This document shows, piece by piece, positions 40,304 to 49,708 of a stretch of DNA of 64,000 nucleotides. Source of the DNA: Thermobifida halotolerans. Lineage in GTDB: Bacteria > Actinomycetota > Actinomycetes > Streptosporangiales > Streptosporangiaceae. Both the position numbers and the translations under genes were made by a program. How positions within the stretch are numbered: position 1 is the first letter of the stretch; every line of letters starts with the position of its first letter. The notes beneath the pieces were generated by a model, which saw only the letters and a program-made list of their open reading frames with translations, was not told the DNA's origin and did no database searches. Location: the NCBI RefSeq assembly GCF_003574835.2, contig NZ_CP063196.1:2914001-2978000 (forward strand), given 5' to 3'.

Positions 40304-42802
40304 ATGGCGGACATGGCCCGTACTACGTCCCCGCCTCCCGAGGAACTCACCGAGACGATCATCGACATCGACGTCTCCGAGGAAATGCGCGGCAGTTTCC
40401 TGGAGTACGCCTACTCGGTCATCTACCAGCGCGCGCTGCCCGACGCCCGTGACGGTCTCAAGCCCGTCCAGCGGCGCATCCTCTACCAGATGAGCGAGAT
40501 GGGGCTGCGCCCCGACCGCGCCCACGTCAAGTGCGCCCGCGTGGTCGGCGAGGTGATGGGCAGGCTGCATCCGCACGGCGACAGCGCGATCTACGACGCG
40601 CTGGTGCGCATGAGCCAGTCCTTCGCCATGCGGGTGCCGCTGGTGGACGGGCACGGCAACTTCGGCTCCCTCGGAGGGGACGACGCGCCCGCGGCCATGC
40701 GCTACACCGAGGCGCGCCTGACCCGCGCGTCCTCGTTGATGGTGGAGTCCATCGACGAGAACGTGGTGGACTTCCGGCCCAACTACGACGGCCAGGAGAC
40801 CGAGCCCGAGGTGCTCCCCGCGGCCTTCCCGAACCTGCTGGTCAACGGCGCGTCGGGGATCGCGGTGGGCATGGCCACCAACATGGCCCCGCACAACCTC
40901 GGCGAGGTCGTCGCGGCGGCGCGGCACCTGCTCGCGCACCCCGACGCCACCCTCGACGAGCTCATGGAGTTCGTTCCCGGACCGGACCTGCCCACCGGGG
41001 GGACCATCACGGGGCTCGACGGCATCCGGGACGCCTACACCAGGGGCCGCGGCACCTTCCGCACCCGCGCCACCGTGTCCATCGAGAAGCTCACCCCGCG
41101 CCGCACCGGCCTGATCGTGACCGAACTGCCTTACAACGTCGGTCCCGAGAAGGTCGTCAGCCGCATCAAGGAACTGGTGCAGGCCAAGAAGCTGCAGGGG
41201 ATCTCGGACCTGAAGGACCTCACCGACCGCAACCAGGGCCTGCGGCTGGTGATCGAACTGAAGAACGGCTTCAACCCCGAGGCCGTGCTGGAGGAGCTCT
41301 ACCGGCTCACCCCGATGGAGGAGACCTTCGGCATCAACAACGTCGCGCTGGTGGACGGCCAGCCGCAGACCCTGGGACTGCGCGACCTGCTGCTGGTCTA
41401 CGTCAACCACCGCATCGACGTGGTGCGCCGCCGCTGCGAGCACCGCCGCGCCAAGCGGCAGGAGCGCCTCCACCTGGTGGCGGGCCTGCTCGTCGCGCTG
41501 GCCGACATCGACCGGGTCATCGCGCTCATCCGCGACTCCGAGGACTCCACCCAGGCCCGGCGGCGGCTCATGGAGGTCTTCGAGCTGTCCGAGACCCAGG
41601 CGCGCTACATCCTGGACACACCGCTGCGCCGCCTCACCAAGTACGACGCGCTGGAGCTGGAGAGCGAGCGCGACACGCTGAACGCCGAGATCGCCGAGCT
41701 GACCGCGGTCCTGGAGTCCGACAGGAAGCTGCGCAAGCTCGTCTCCAAGGAGCTGGCCGCGGTGGCCAAGGAGTTCGCCACCCCGCGCCGCACCGTGCTG
41801 CGGGAGAGCTCCGGCGCCCCCCGCACCTCCGCGGTCCCCCTGGAGGTCGGCGACGACCCGTGCCACGTACTGCTGAGCACCAGCGGGCTGCTGGGGCGCA
41901 CCTCCGGCGCGCAGCTTCCGCCGATGTTCGAGGGGCCGCGGGCCCGGCACGACGCCATGGCCGCCAACGTGCGGGCCACCGTGCGCGGCGAGGTCGCCCT
42001 GGTCACCGACCTGGGGCGGTTGATCAAGGTGCCGGTGCTGGAGCTGCCCGAACTGCCCGCCGAGGCGGGCGACTCCCCGGCGATCGCCTCGGGGTCGCCC
42101 GTCGCCGAGTTCGTGGAACTCGACAGCGACGAGCGGGTCATCGCCCTGGCCGAGATCGGCGGAGACGGTCCGGGACTGGCGGTGGGCACCCGCCAGGGCA
42201 TCGTCAAACGGGTCGGCGGGGACTACCCGCAGAACAAGGACGACTTCGAGGTCATCAACCTCAGACCGGGCGACCGGCTCGTCGGCGCCACCCAACTCGT
42301 CACCGGCGAGGAGGACCTCGTCTTCATCACCTCCGACGCCCAACTGCTGCGCTTCCCCGCCTCCTCGGTGCGCCCCCAGGGGCGCAGCGCGGGCGGTGTG
42401 ACGGGCATCCGCCTCGGCGAGGACGCGAACGCGCTGTGGTTCGGCGCCGTCACCTCACCGGAGGACTCGGTGGTCGTCACGATCGCGGGAAGCAGCGGTG
42501 CGCTGCCCGACACCCAGACCGGGACGGCGAAGGTGACCCCCCTCTCGGTCTTTCCCGCCAAGGGCCGCGCCACCGGAGGGGTGCGCTGCCAGCGCTTCCT
42601 CAAGGGCGAGGACCTGCTGCTGTTCGGCTGGGTGGGACGTTCCCCGGCCCGGGCCTTCCGCGCCGACGGCGGTCCCGTCCGGCTGCCCGACCCCGTCCCC
42701 CGCAGGGACGGTTCGGGCGAGGCGCTGCCCCGGCCCATCGCCTCGGTGGGCACCGGACAGGTCGACACCGGGACGGTGGCCGCCTCGCTCTCCGGGGGAT
42801 GA
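40304..42802 (+). CDS. parC: Topoisomerase IV/DNA gyrase subunit A (second copy, ParC-like)
   Basis: 832 residues of type IIA topoisomerase subunit A. The active-site Tyr134 is in AMRYTEARL; the quinolone pocket [17 protein letters not shown] (89-105) keeps Ser and Asp; the coiled-coil tower and C-terminal six-bladed beta-pinwheel (about 510-815) follow. No perfect GyrA box was seen in the C-terminal domain. With the parE-like gene at 44957-47062, and near hrdB as in Streptomyces, this is the second actinomycete type II enzyme, thought to help chromosome segregation during sporulation. ATG 40304 has CAGGT upstream; ATG 40313 is an alternative. Confidence 0.85.
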   Translation: MADMARTTSPPPEELTETIIDIDVSEEMRGSFLEYAYSVIYQRALPDARDGLKPVQRRILYQMSEMGLRPDRAHVKCARVVGEVMGRLHPHGDSAIYDALVRMSQSFAMRVPLVDGHGNFGSLGGDDAPAAMRYTEARLTRASSLMVESIDENVVDFRPNYDGQETEPEVLPAAFPNLLVNGASGIAVGMATNMAPHNLGEVVAAARHLLAHPDATLDELMEFVPGPDLPTGGTITGLDGIRDAYTRGRGTFRTRATVSIEKLTPRRTGLIVTELPYNVGPEKVVSRIKELVQAKKLQGISDLKDLTDRNQGLRLVIELKNGFNPEAVLEELYRLTPMEETFGINNVALVDGQPQTLGLRDLLLVYVNHRIDVVRRRCEHRRAKRQERLHLVAGLLVALADIDRVIALIRDSEDSTQARRRLMEVFELSETQARYILDTPLRRLTKYDALELESERDTLNAEIAELTAVLESDRKLRKLVSKELAAVAKEFATPRRTVLRESSGAPRTSAVPLEVGDDPCHVLLSTSGLLGRTSGAQLPPMFEGPRARHDAMAANVRATVRGEVALVTDLGRLIKVPVLELPELPAEAGDSPAIASGSPVAEFVELDSDERVIALAEIGGDGPGLAVGTRQGIVKRVGGDYPQNKDDFEVINLRPGDRLVGATQLVTGEEDLVFITSDAQLLRFPASSVRPQGRSAGGVTGIRLGEDANALWFGAVTSPEDSVVVTIAGSSGALPDTQTGTAKVTPLSVFPAKGRATGGVRCQRFLKGEDLLLFGWVGRSPARAFRADGGPVRLPDPVPRRDGSGEALPRPIASVGTGQVDTGTVAASLSGG

Positions 42803-42920
42803 TTATCCTGAGTTTTCCCGGGGATGATCTTCCGGAGCCACGGACAGGCCGTGCGGTCGTCACCGGACCGTGCGGCCTCGCTCATGTCATAGGACACTTC
42901 ACCGCCTTTGGAGGCACCCT

Positions 42921-43424
42921 GTGAGCACTGCCTTCGACGACGTCCTCGCCGCGAACGAGGACTACGTCCGCGACTTCGGCCTGGCCGGTCTGGAACCGGT
43001 GGCCGCACGCGGCCTCGCCCTGGTGACCTGCATGGACTCGCGTATCGAGCCCCTGGACATGCTGGGCCTCAAACCGGGCGACGCCAAGATCCTGCGCAAC
43101 GCCGGCGCCCGTGTCACCGACGACACCCTGCGCACCCTGGTCCTGGCGGTGTACCTGCTGGGAGTGAACCGGGTCATGGTGCTGCCGCACACCCGGTGCA
43201 AGATGGCCTCGGTGTCCGGTGACGCCGAGGTGCACGACATCATCGCCACCCAGTACGGGGTGGACACCCGGAGCCTGGAGTTCCACACCGACAACGACCA
43301 GATCGGCGCGCTCCGCCACGACCTCGAGCGAATCCGGCACCATCCGCTGCTGCCCGCCGACCTGGCGGTCATGGGAGCCCTCTACGACGTGGACACCGGG
43401 AGGGTGACCCCGGTGCGGGAGTGA
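42921..43424 (+). CDS. Beta-class carbonic anhydrase
   Basis: 167 residues. Zinc ligands are Cys37 (in VTCMDSR), His90 and Cys93 (in LPHTRC), with Asp39-Arg41 as the catalytic dyad. It interconverts CO2 and bicarbonate in the cytosol. It is a short beta-CA like the small actinobacterial/mycobacterial Rv1284 type. I chose GTG 42921 with GGAGG seven bases upstream; a 17-residue extension to 42870 looks non-coding. It is 118 bases after parC and may have its own promoter. Confidence 0.87.
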   Translation: MSTAFDDVLAANEDYVRDFGLAGLEPVAARGLALVTCMDSRIEPLDMLGLKPGDAKILRNAGARVTDDTLRTLVLAVYLLGVNRVMVLPHTRCKMASVSGDAEVHDIIATQYGVDTRSLEFHTDNDQIGALRHDLERIRHHPLLPADLAVMGALYDVDTGRVTPVRE

Positions 43425-43508
43425 GCCGCCTCCCCGGTGTCAGGCGCTGTACCGCCGGGAATGTCCCAGTTGGGAGCACTGTTGTGTTTCCCTGAGGAAG
43501 GGAGTGCG

Positions 43509-43835
43509 ATGGCGGAGAACAGTTACGACATCTACCGACGCGGCAGACAGCACTTCGACCTCGGCGACCCGATCGGTGCGGCCCGGGTGCTGGCTCCGCT
43601 CGCGGAGGTGGAACCCCGCAACCGGACGGTCCTGGAGTTACTGGGACGCTCCTACTTCCACTCGGCGCAACTCGCCAAGGCCGAACAGACGTTCCGCAGG
43701 CTCATCGAACTCAACCCGTGCGATGCCTGGGCGCACATCGCGCTCGCCCGTTCGCTGGAGCGGCAGAACCGGGAATCCGAGGCCGCCCCGCACCGCAGAA
43801 TGCACGCGATCATGTCGGGCGGTTCCCTCGACTGA
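43509..43835 (+). CDS. Small TPR protein
   Basis: 108 residues, essentially three tetratricopeptide-like helical pairs (AENSYDIYRRGRQHFDLGDPIGAARVL; NRTVLELLGRSYFHSAQLAKAEQTF; AWAHIALARSLERQNRESEA). It is a probable protein-protein interaction module, cytosolic, partner unknown. GGAAGGGAG precedes the ATG. It is 84 bases after the carbonic anhydrase. A stem-loop follows at 43853-43878. Confidence 0.82.
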   Translation: MAENSYDIYRRGRQHFDLGDPIGAARVLAPLAEVEPRNRTVLELLGRSYFHSAQLAKAEQTFRRLIELNPCDAWAHIALARSLERQNRESEAAPHRRMHAIMSGGSLD

Positions 43836-43852
43836 CCCCCTCCGGGAGCTTC

Positions 43853-43878
43853 GGGCCGTGCCCCTCGGGGCGCGGCCC
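43853..43878 (+). terminator. Hairpin after the TPR gene
   Basis: An 11-12 bp stem (43853-43864 with 43867-43878, one G-T pair) with a tight loop, no U-tract. Confidence 0.55.
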
Positions 43879-44026
43879 GCAACGCGTCGCGGGCCGGGTC
43901 GTCCCGCCGGGTGCCTCGGGCACGTCCCGCAACCGGGACCGCCGGGAGGCGCGTCGGAACAGCGACAGCGGACCTCGCCTGAGAGCGACACGGGCGAAGC
44001 CCGGATTCTCCCCGAAGGCGGTTCCG

Positions 44027-45006
44027 ATGTCCTCTGCTCCGGTCCCCTCCGACAGCACCGCTGCCGCCGCTCCCCAGGACACGGCACGGTGGGTGCTTCC
44101 CGTCCTCGCCACGGTCGGGAGCGCGGTGGTCGTGGTCGCGGCACTCTCCGGCCCGGTACGGGTCCTGGCGGTTCTGGAACGAGCGTCGCCACCGTGGCGC
44201 TCCTTCTCGCCGTGCTGTCCCCCCTCGTCCTCGTCGCGGGGCGGGGCCGACCGGGGACCGCGCGGGCACTGTCCGTCGCCGCGGTTCTCCTGCTGGTGAG
44301 CCGGGTCTGCCGCAACCTGCCCAGAGTGGGGGTGTTCGCCGGTCTGGAGTGGAACTGGCAGGGCAGGCTCCTCGACCCGGCATGGGTGAGCATCCTGTTC
44401 TCGGTGCTGCGCAACTGGGCTCGCCGGGAGGCGGGGCTCCGCCTGGAGACAGAGCCCGGTTCGCTCCGGCGAACGCTGACGTTCACCGCCGCCGCGTTCA
44501 CCGCGGCGTTCGTCCTGGTGTTGTTCACCTCGGCGTCGGACGGAACCGGTCACGTGTCCGCAGAGCGGCTGCTGTTCGACTCGGCGATTCCCAACCTCAC
44601 CGAGGAACTGATCTGGCGTGGCGCGATGCTCGCGGTCCTGGACCGGGCCCTGGGCACACCGTGGCGGTTCTTCGGCGCCCGGGTCGGCTGGGGACTGGTG
44701 CTGACCTCCGTCGGTTTCGGACTGGGGCACGGGCTGGCGGTCGAGGCGTCCGGGGCCGCCTTCGATCCGGGCGCCGTCCTGCTGACGGGATCGGCCGGTC
44801 TGGCGCTGGGGTGGGTGCGCGCGGTCACCGGAAGCGTCTGGCCCGCGTTCGTCGTGCACTGCGCGCCGAACTCGGCATGCTCGCGGCCCTCGCGCTCCGG
44901 GGCGCCGTGCCGCTGTGGTCCCCGCCCTCTGCTGTCCCCGGTGTCCGGACCGCGGCTCAGGTGTCGATGCGGGCGAGGTCGAGTTCGCGGGCGCCCTGGG
45001 CGATGA
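44027..45006 (+). pseudogene. CPBP-family intramembrane protease, frameshifted
   Basis: The N-terminus starts at ATG 44027 with GAAGGCGG upstream and gives one transmembrane segment (WVLPVLATVGSAVVVVAAL). Near 44170-44190 the protein-like sequence moves to another frame (TSVATVALLLAVLSPLVLVAG). All three CPBP catalytic motifs are in that second frame: EELIWRG, GFGLGHG and HCAPN. After HCAPN the hydrophobic C-terminal helix appears in a third frame (MLAALALRGAVPLW). Two indels or sequence errors would explain this. Alternatively the main part starts at GTG near 44193. The end is uncertain and overlaps the parE 3' end. Confidence 0.6.
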
Positions 45007-47062
45007 ACGCGCGGCGCGGCGCGACCTCGTTGCCCATGAGCAGCTCGAACACCGAGGCGGCCTCCTCGGCCTGCTCCACGCGGATACGGCGCAGCATGCG
45101 GTGGCGCGGGTCCATCGTGGTCTCGGCCAACTGGTCGGCGTCCATCTCGCCCAGGCCCTTGTACCGCTGGACGGGCTCCTTCCAACTGATGCCCTGCTTC
45201 TCCAGCTCCAGCAGTTTGCGGTGCAGTTCGGCGTCGGAGTAGGTGTAGATGTAGCGGTCCCGGGCCCTGGCTCCGCGCTTCCTGCGCACGTTGGTCAGTT
45301 CGATGCGGTGCAGCGGCGGCACCGCGGCGAACACGCGGCCCGCCTCCAGCATGGGACGCATGTAGCGGTAGAACAGCGTCAGCAGCAGGCAGCGGATGTG
45401 CGCGCCGTCCACGTCGGCGTCGGCCATGAGGATGACCCGGCCGTAGCGGGCGGCGTCCAGGTCGAAGGTGCGCCCCGATCCCGCGCCGATGACCTGGAGG
45501 ATCGCGGCGCACTCGGCGTTTTTGAGCATGTCGGCCACTGACGCTTTCTGCACGTTGAGGATCTTGCCGCGGATGGGCAGCAGCGCCTGGAACTCCGAGT
45601 CGCGGGCGAGTTTGGCGGTGCCCAGCGCGGAGTCCCCCTCGACGATGAACAGTTCGCTGCGGTCCAGGCCCTCGCTGCGGCAGTCCACCAGTTTGGCGGG
45701 CAGCGCCGAGTTCTCCAGGGCGTTCTTGCGCCGCTGGGTCTCGCGCTGCTGGCGGGCGGCCAGCCGCGCCTTGGCCGCGTTGACGATCTTCTCCAGCACC
45801 GCGCGGGCCTGCTGCTTCTCGGCCCGTTTGGCGGAGGTCAGGAAGGCGCGCAACTCCCGGCCCACGACCTGGGAGACGATCCGGCTGGCCGCGGAGGTGC
45901 CGAGGATCTCCTTGGTCTGCCCCTCGAACTGCGGCTCGGGCAGGCGCACCGTGATCACGGCGGTGAGCCCTTCGAGGACGTCCTCCTTGGTGACCGGGTC
46001 GTCGTTGGCCTTGAGCAGTTTGGTGGAGCGCAGCTGGTCGTTGACGACCCGCACCAGGGCGCGTTCGAAACCGGCCAGGTGGGTGCCGCCCTTGGGGGTG
46101 GCGATGACGTTCACGAAGGAGCGCACAGTGGTGTCGTAGCCGGTGCCCCAGCGCAGCGCGACGTCCACGTCGAGCCGCCGTTCCACGTCGGTGGGGGTCA
46201 TGTGGCCCTGTTCGTCGAGGACCGGCACGGTCTCGGTGAACTGGCCGCTGCCCTCGAACCGCAGGATCGGGCTGACCGCCTGGTCGGGGGCCAGGTAGGT
46301 GCAGAACTCGCTGATCCCGCCGTCGAAACGGAACTCCTCCTCGTAGGGGTCCTCGCCCTCGGTGCGTTCGTCGCGCACCGAGATGGTCAGACCGGGGATG
46401 AGGAAGGCGGTCTGGCGGGCGCGGTCGAGCAGCGACTCGCGCGCGACGTCGGCCTCCTTGAGGAAGATCTGCCGGTCGGCCCAGAAGCGCACCCGGGTTC
46501 CGGTGACCTTCCTGGCGATTCTGCGCACCTGCTCCAGGCCGGAGCGCGGGGTGAAGTCGGCGTCGGGGCCGGGACCGTCGAAGACCCCGGGAATGCCGCG
46601 CCGGAAGCTCATCGCGTGGGTGTGCCCCTGCCGGTCCACCTCGACGTCCAGGCGCGCCGACAGCGCGTTCACCACGGAGGCGCCCACGCCGTGCAGGCCC
46701 CCGGAGGCGGTGTAGGAGCCGGAGCCGAACTTGCCGCCGGCGTGCAGTTTGGTCATGACCAACTCCACGCCGCTCAGACCGGTCCGGGGCTCGACGTCGA
46801 CCGGGATGCCGCGCCCGTTGTCGCGCACCTCGACCGAGCCGTCCGCGTGCAGGACCACGTCGATGCGGGTGCAGTGGCCGGCCAGGGCCTCGTCGACCGA
46901 GTTGTCGATGATCTCCCACATGCAGTGGGTGAGGCCGCGGCTGTCCGTGGAGCCGATGTACATGCCCGGCCGTTTACGGACCGCCTCAAGGCCTTCCAGG
47001 ACCGAAAGGTGCCGAGCGGAGTATTCCTCGGGGTCGTGGAAGTCGGTGGTGAGGGCGGTCAC
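44957..47062 (-). CDS. parE: Topoisomerase IV/DNA gyrase subunit B (second copy, ParE-like)
   Basis: 701 residues of type IIA subunit B. GHKL ATPase motifs are EIIDNSVDEALAGH (Bergerat N box), DNGRGIPVD, and GGLHGVGASVVNALS. The TOPRIM motif EGDSALG and the metal triad DADVDGAHI are intact, and the C-terminus has RYKGLGEMDADQL. It supplies ATP-driven strand passage for the ParC-like partner. GTG 47062 follows CAGGAGAG; an 81-residue extension to 47305 is Arg-rich non-coding sequence. It faces parC across about 2.1 kb and lies next to DUF7455 and hrdB as in other actinomycetes. Confidence 0.9.
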   Translation of the reverse strand: MTALTTDFHDPEEYSARHLSVLEGLEAVRKRPGMYIGSTDSRGLTHCMWEIIDNSVDEALAGHCTRIDVVLHADGSVEVRDNGRGIPVDVEPRTGLSGVELVMTKLHAGGKFGSGSYTASGGLHGVGASVVNALSARLDVEVDRQGHTHAMSFRRGIPGVFDGPGPDADFTPRSGLEQVRRIARKVTGTRVRFWADRQIFLKEADVARESLLDRARQTAFLIPGLTISVRDERTEGEDPYEEEFRFDGGISEFCTYLAPDQAVSPILRFEGSGQFTETVPVLDEQGHMTPTDVERRLDVDVALRWGTGYDTTVRSFVNVIATPKGGTHLAGFERALVRVVNDQLRSTKLLKANDDPVTKEDVLEGLTAVITVRLPEPQFEGQTKEILGTSAASRIVSQVVGRELRAFLTSAKRAEKQQARAVLEKIVNAAKARLAARQQRETQRRKNALENSALPAKLVDCRSEGLDRSELFIVEGDSALGTAKLARDSEFQALLPIRGKILNVQKASVADMLKNAECAAILQVIGAGSGRTFDLDAARYGRVILMADADVDGAHIRCLLLTLFYRYMRPMLEAGRVFAAVPPLHRIELTNVRRKRGARARDRYIYTYSDAELHRKLLELEKQGISWKEPVQRYKGLGEMDADQLAETTMDPRHRMLRRIRVEQAEEAASVFELLMGNEVAPRRAFIAQGARELDLARIDT

Positions 47063-47412
47063 GGGGACTCTCCTGCGGTGTCGGGGTCTGCGGGCGCGAC
47101 CGTGCCGGGAGCGCACGGGCGAGCGTGGTCGTGGTGGGGCGGACGGGGAACCGCCTGCCCTGTGGGGTGCGACAGCTGCGATAGCACAGTAGTTCGGTTT
47201 GAGGGTAGCCGCAGTTGCCGTGGTCCGCATTCTGGACCACTGGGATAACAGGACGTGTCGCAGGGTAGAACCCCGGTCAGACGAGCAAGCAGAGAGATAG
47301 GCCACGAACCGGGCCGATTCCGCTGTCGGCGTACAGAAGGGCTGGTCGGGAAGCTCTTCGTCCGGTTAGATGTTGTCCCGAGTGACTAACGCCGAGAACT
47401 GAGGAAGGCGAA
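47063..47412. other. Divergent control region of parE and the DUF7455 gene
   Basis: No gene seen. It contains an inverted repeat GTGGTCC (47220-47226) and GGACCAC (47234-47240) with a 7-base spacer, and several -10-like hexamers without convincing partners. Confidence 0.45.
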
Positions 47413-47637
47413 GTGACTGGAACTCTTGCCCCCACCAGGCCGCTGACAGCTGCTGACCGTTGCGACCGCTGCGGCGCCCAGGCGTACGTCCGAGTGGTTC
47501 TCAACTCCGGTGGCGAACTGCTGTTCTGCGCTCACCACATGCGTCAGCACGGCGACTCCGTCCGCAAGATCGCCGTGGAGATTCACGACGAGACCGACCG
47601 CCTCCACTCCGCCCAGGCCGGTGCCGGAGAGCGTTAG
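47413..47637 (+). CDS. DUF7455 zinc-ribbon-like protein
   Basis: 74 residues. DRCDRCGAQAYVRV provides a CxxC pair (Cys17, Cys20) and LFCAHH a later Cys/His pair, a probable zinc site. The family is actinobacterial, usually near parE and hrdB, of unknown function. GTG start with GAGGAAGG upstream. A strong hairpin follows. Confidence 0.82.
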   Translation: MTGTLAPTRPLTAADRCDRCGAQAYVRVVLNSGGELLFCAHHMRQHGDSVRKIAVEIHDETDRLHSAQAGAGER

Positions 47638-47659
47638 CCCCTCGAGAGAGAAAGACGTG

Positions 47660-47691
47660 CGGCGGCGGCCCCCTTCCGGGGGCCGCCGCCG
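47660..47691 (+). terminator. Terminator after the DUF7455 gene
   Basis: A perfect 14-bp GC stem (47660-47673 with 47678-47691) with a TTCC loop, 23 bases past the stop. Confidence 0.8.
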
Positions 47692-47748
47692 ATGTGTGTG
47701 CGGGGTCCCGTCGCTCCCGCGGGGCGGCGCGGCGGCCGCCGTATCCGC

Positions 47749-48456
47749 TCAGACCTCCAGCACCCGGTAGTGGTACCGGGCCGCCTCGGTGAAGCCCGCC
47801 TTCTCGTACAGCGCGCGGGCCGCCGTGTTGTCGGCCACGACGAGCAGGTAGGCACGCCGCGCGCCGTGGTCGTGGGCCCAGGCCAGCAGGGAGTCCAGGA
47901 CCCGGTTCCCGCAGCCGCGCCTGCGGGAGTCGGCGCGGGTGGCCATTCCGTAGACGCCCACCAGGTCCCCGTTCAGCGCGGCGCAGCCGCGGGCCCGGCC
48001 GTCGGCGTGCACGGCGTGGACCATTCCGCTTCGGGCCGTGATCCGGGCCTCGACGGCGGCCGCGTGCGTGTCGGCCCCGTCGGGGCGGCGCACCGCCTCC
48101 GTCCAACCGGCGGGCGGTGTCCGGCCCACCACGACCTCGGTCGCGGGTTCGGGCCGCTCCGCCAGTTGCCGGGTCAGCACCAGACTCGGGTCCACGATCC
48201 GGTAGCCGCGTTCGGCCAGCAGCGCGTCGGTCCTCCGCTGCCCCGGCCACACCTGGACGGTGGACCGCAGTCCCCGCTCCCGGTAGAACCGCGCGGGTTC
48301 GTCGGGGTCGGCCGCGGCGTGCAGCGCGACCGCCGAGTTCGCCCTCTTGGACACCCCGTGGCTGTACCCCAGCCGCCATCCGGCGCTCTCGACCGTTTCG
48401 AGAGCGGGCCAGTCCCGCGCCACCGCCCGCGCCCATTCACCGCCGTCGTCGACCAT
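47749..48456 (-). CDS. GNAT-family N-acetyltransferase
   Basis: 235 residues. The C-terminal GNAT domain (about 115-235) has VYGMATRADSRRRGCGNRVLDSLLAWA, containing the acetyl-CoA pyrophosphate loop (RxxGxG-type), and NTAARALYEKAGF. The N-terminal half is a degenerate second GNAT-like region (ARFYRERGLRSTVQVWP). Substrate unknown. It is divergent from yaaA. Confidence 0.82.
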   Translation of the reverse strand: MVDDGGEWARAVARDWPALETVESAGWRLGYSHGVSKRANSAVALHAAADPDEPARFYRERGLRSTVQVWPGQRRTDALLAERGYRIVDPSLVLTRQLAERPEPATEVVVGRTPPAGWTEAVRRPDGADTHAAAVEARITARSGMVHAVHADGRARGCAALNGDLVGVYGMATRADSRRRGCGNRVLDSLLAWAHDHGARRAYLLVVADNTAARALYEKAGFTEAARYHYRVLEV

Positions 48457-48533
48457 GCCGCAGAACCTAACAGCCCGTCGGCGGGTCGGGTACGATCACC
48501 CGGGTCGTTGTGCTCCAAGCCCCCGAAGGTCCC

Positions 48534-49331
48534 ATGCTCATCCTGCTTCCCCCCTCCGAAGGCAAGGCGTTCCCGGGCGGCGGTCCCCCGCTGGATCCCG
48601 CCTCGCTGACCCTGCCCGAGCTCACTCCGGCGCGGGAGTCCGTCATGGCCGCGTTGGAGCGGGTGTGCGCGCGTCCCGTGGAGCAGGCGCGCACCGTTCT
48701 CGGGCTGACCCCGCGACAGGTCGAGGCGGTCCAGCGCAACCGGGAGCTGCGCACCGCCGCAACACTGCGCGCCGCCGAGCTGTACACGGGGGTCCTCTAC
48801 GACGCGCTGCGGCTTCCGGAACTGCTGGCGGGGCGCTCCGCGGCACTGGTCGAGGAGTCGGTGTTGATCTTCTCGGGGCTGTGGGGGGTGCTCCGCCCCA
48901 CCGACGCGGTCCCCCCGTACCGGCTGTCCATGGGGGTCTCGCTGCCGCCGCTGGGCGGGCTGGGCGTGTTCTGGCGGTCCCGGCTGGGCGAGGTGCTGAC
49001 CAAGCTGGCCGAGGGGCGCCTGGTGGTGGACTGCCGCTCCACCGCCTACGCGACCGCGTTCCGGCCGGGGCCCGCCGTCGCGGCACGCACGGTCACCGTC
49101 CGGGTGCTGCGGCAGACCGTGGTGGACGGCACGGTCCGGCGGTCGGTGGTGAGCCACATGGCCAAGGCGGCCCGGGGCGCGGTGGCGCACTCCCTGCTGG
49201 CCGCGGGGGCGTCTCCGCGGACCCCCGGCGAGCTGGCGACGGCCCTGGCCGACCTCGGCCACCGCGTCGAGCTCACCGCCCCGGCCCGCGGGGGCGGACC
49301 GCACGTGCTGAACGTCGTCGTTCCCGGTTGA
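48534..49331 (+). CDS. yaaA: YaaA-family peroxide-stress protein
   Basis: 265 residues of the YaaA/DUF328 family, in E. coli induced by peroxide and limiting free iron and DNA damage. The N-terminal LLPPSEGKA, LYTGVLYDAL, SGLWGVLRP and YRLSMG blocks are characteristic. ATG 48534 gives the standard start (MLILLPPSEGK), with GAAGG upstream; 48510 is a weaker alternative. Cytosolic. Confidence 0.87.
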   Translation: MLILLPPSEGKAFPGGGPPLDPASLTLPELTPARESVMAALERVCARPVEQARTVLGLTPRQVEAVQRNRELRTAATLRAAELYTGVLYDALRLPELLAGRSAALVEESVLIFSGLWGVLRPTDAVPPYRLSMGVSLPPLGGLGVFWRSRLGEVLTKLAEGRLVVDCRSTAYATAFRPGPAVAARTVTVRVLRQTVVDGTVRRSVVSHMAKAARGAVAHSLLAAGASPRTPGELATALADLGHRVELTAPARGGGPHVLNVVVPG

Positions 49332-49356
49332 GCGCCCCACCGGATTGGTGCCCGAG

Positions 49357-49686
49357 ATGTCCGTCCCCCCGTACAACCCCTACAGCGGCGAGCCCAAGCC
49401 TCCGCCGCCCGCACGGGAGCCCGCGCCGACGCCCAGGGGAACCGTTCCGCTGTACTTCCTGACCGGGCTGCTCTCGGTGGTGGTCCTGGTGGTGCTGCTG
49501 GTCGTCGGAACCGGTGACCCGAACATCGGCCTGGTCCGCTTCCTGTTCTTCGCGCTGTTCGGCCTGGGCTGCGTGCTGGTGGCGGTTCCGGGCGGCAGGG
49601 CGCGCAGGGCGCTGGGATGCGGGCTGGTCGCGGGCACGGCGGGGACGGTGGCGGCGGTGGTCGCCGTCCTGGCCGCGCTGGCCTGA
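49357..49686 (+). CDS. Small membrane protein, hypothetical
   Basis: 109 residues. A Pro-rich cytoplasmic N-terminus (about 1-30) is followed by three hydrophobic segments (about 33-52, 58-76, 84-108). No family recognised. It lies 25 bases after yaaA and is probably co-transcribed. The ATG is preferred to an in-frame TTG four codons upstream. Confidence 0.6.
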   Translation: MSVPPYNPYSGEPKPPPPAREPAPTPRGTVPLYFLTGLLSVVVLVVLLVVGTGDPNIGLVRFLFFALFGLGCVLVAVPGGRARRALGCGLVAGTAGTVAAVVAVLAALA

Positions 49687-49708
49687 GCGGCGGGGCGCCT
49701 GTCCTGGC

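Noticed and set aside
47063-47305. N-terminal extension of the ParE-like protein
   Set aside because: Arg/Pro-rich and unrelated to GyrB/ParE; the GTG at 47062 has a good ribosome site.
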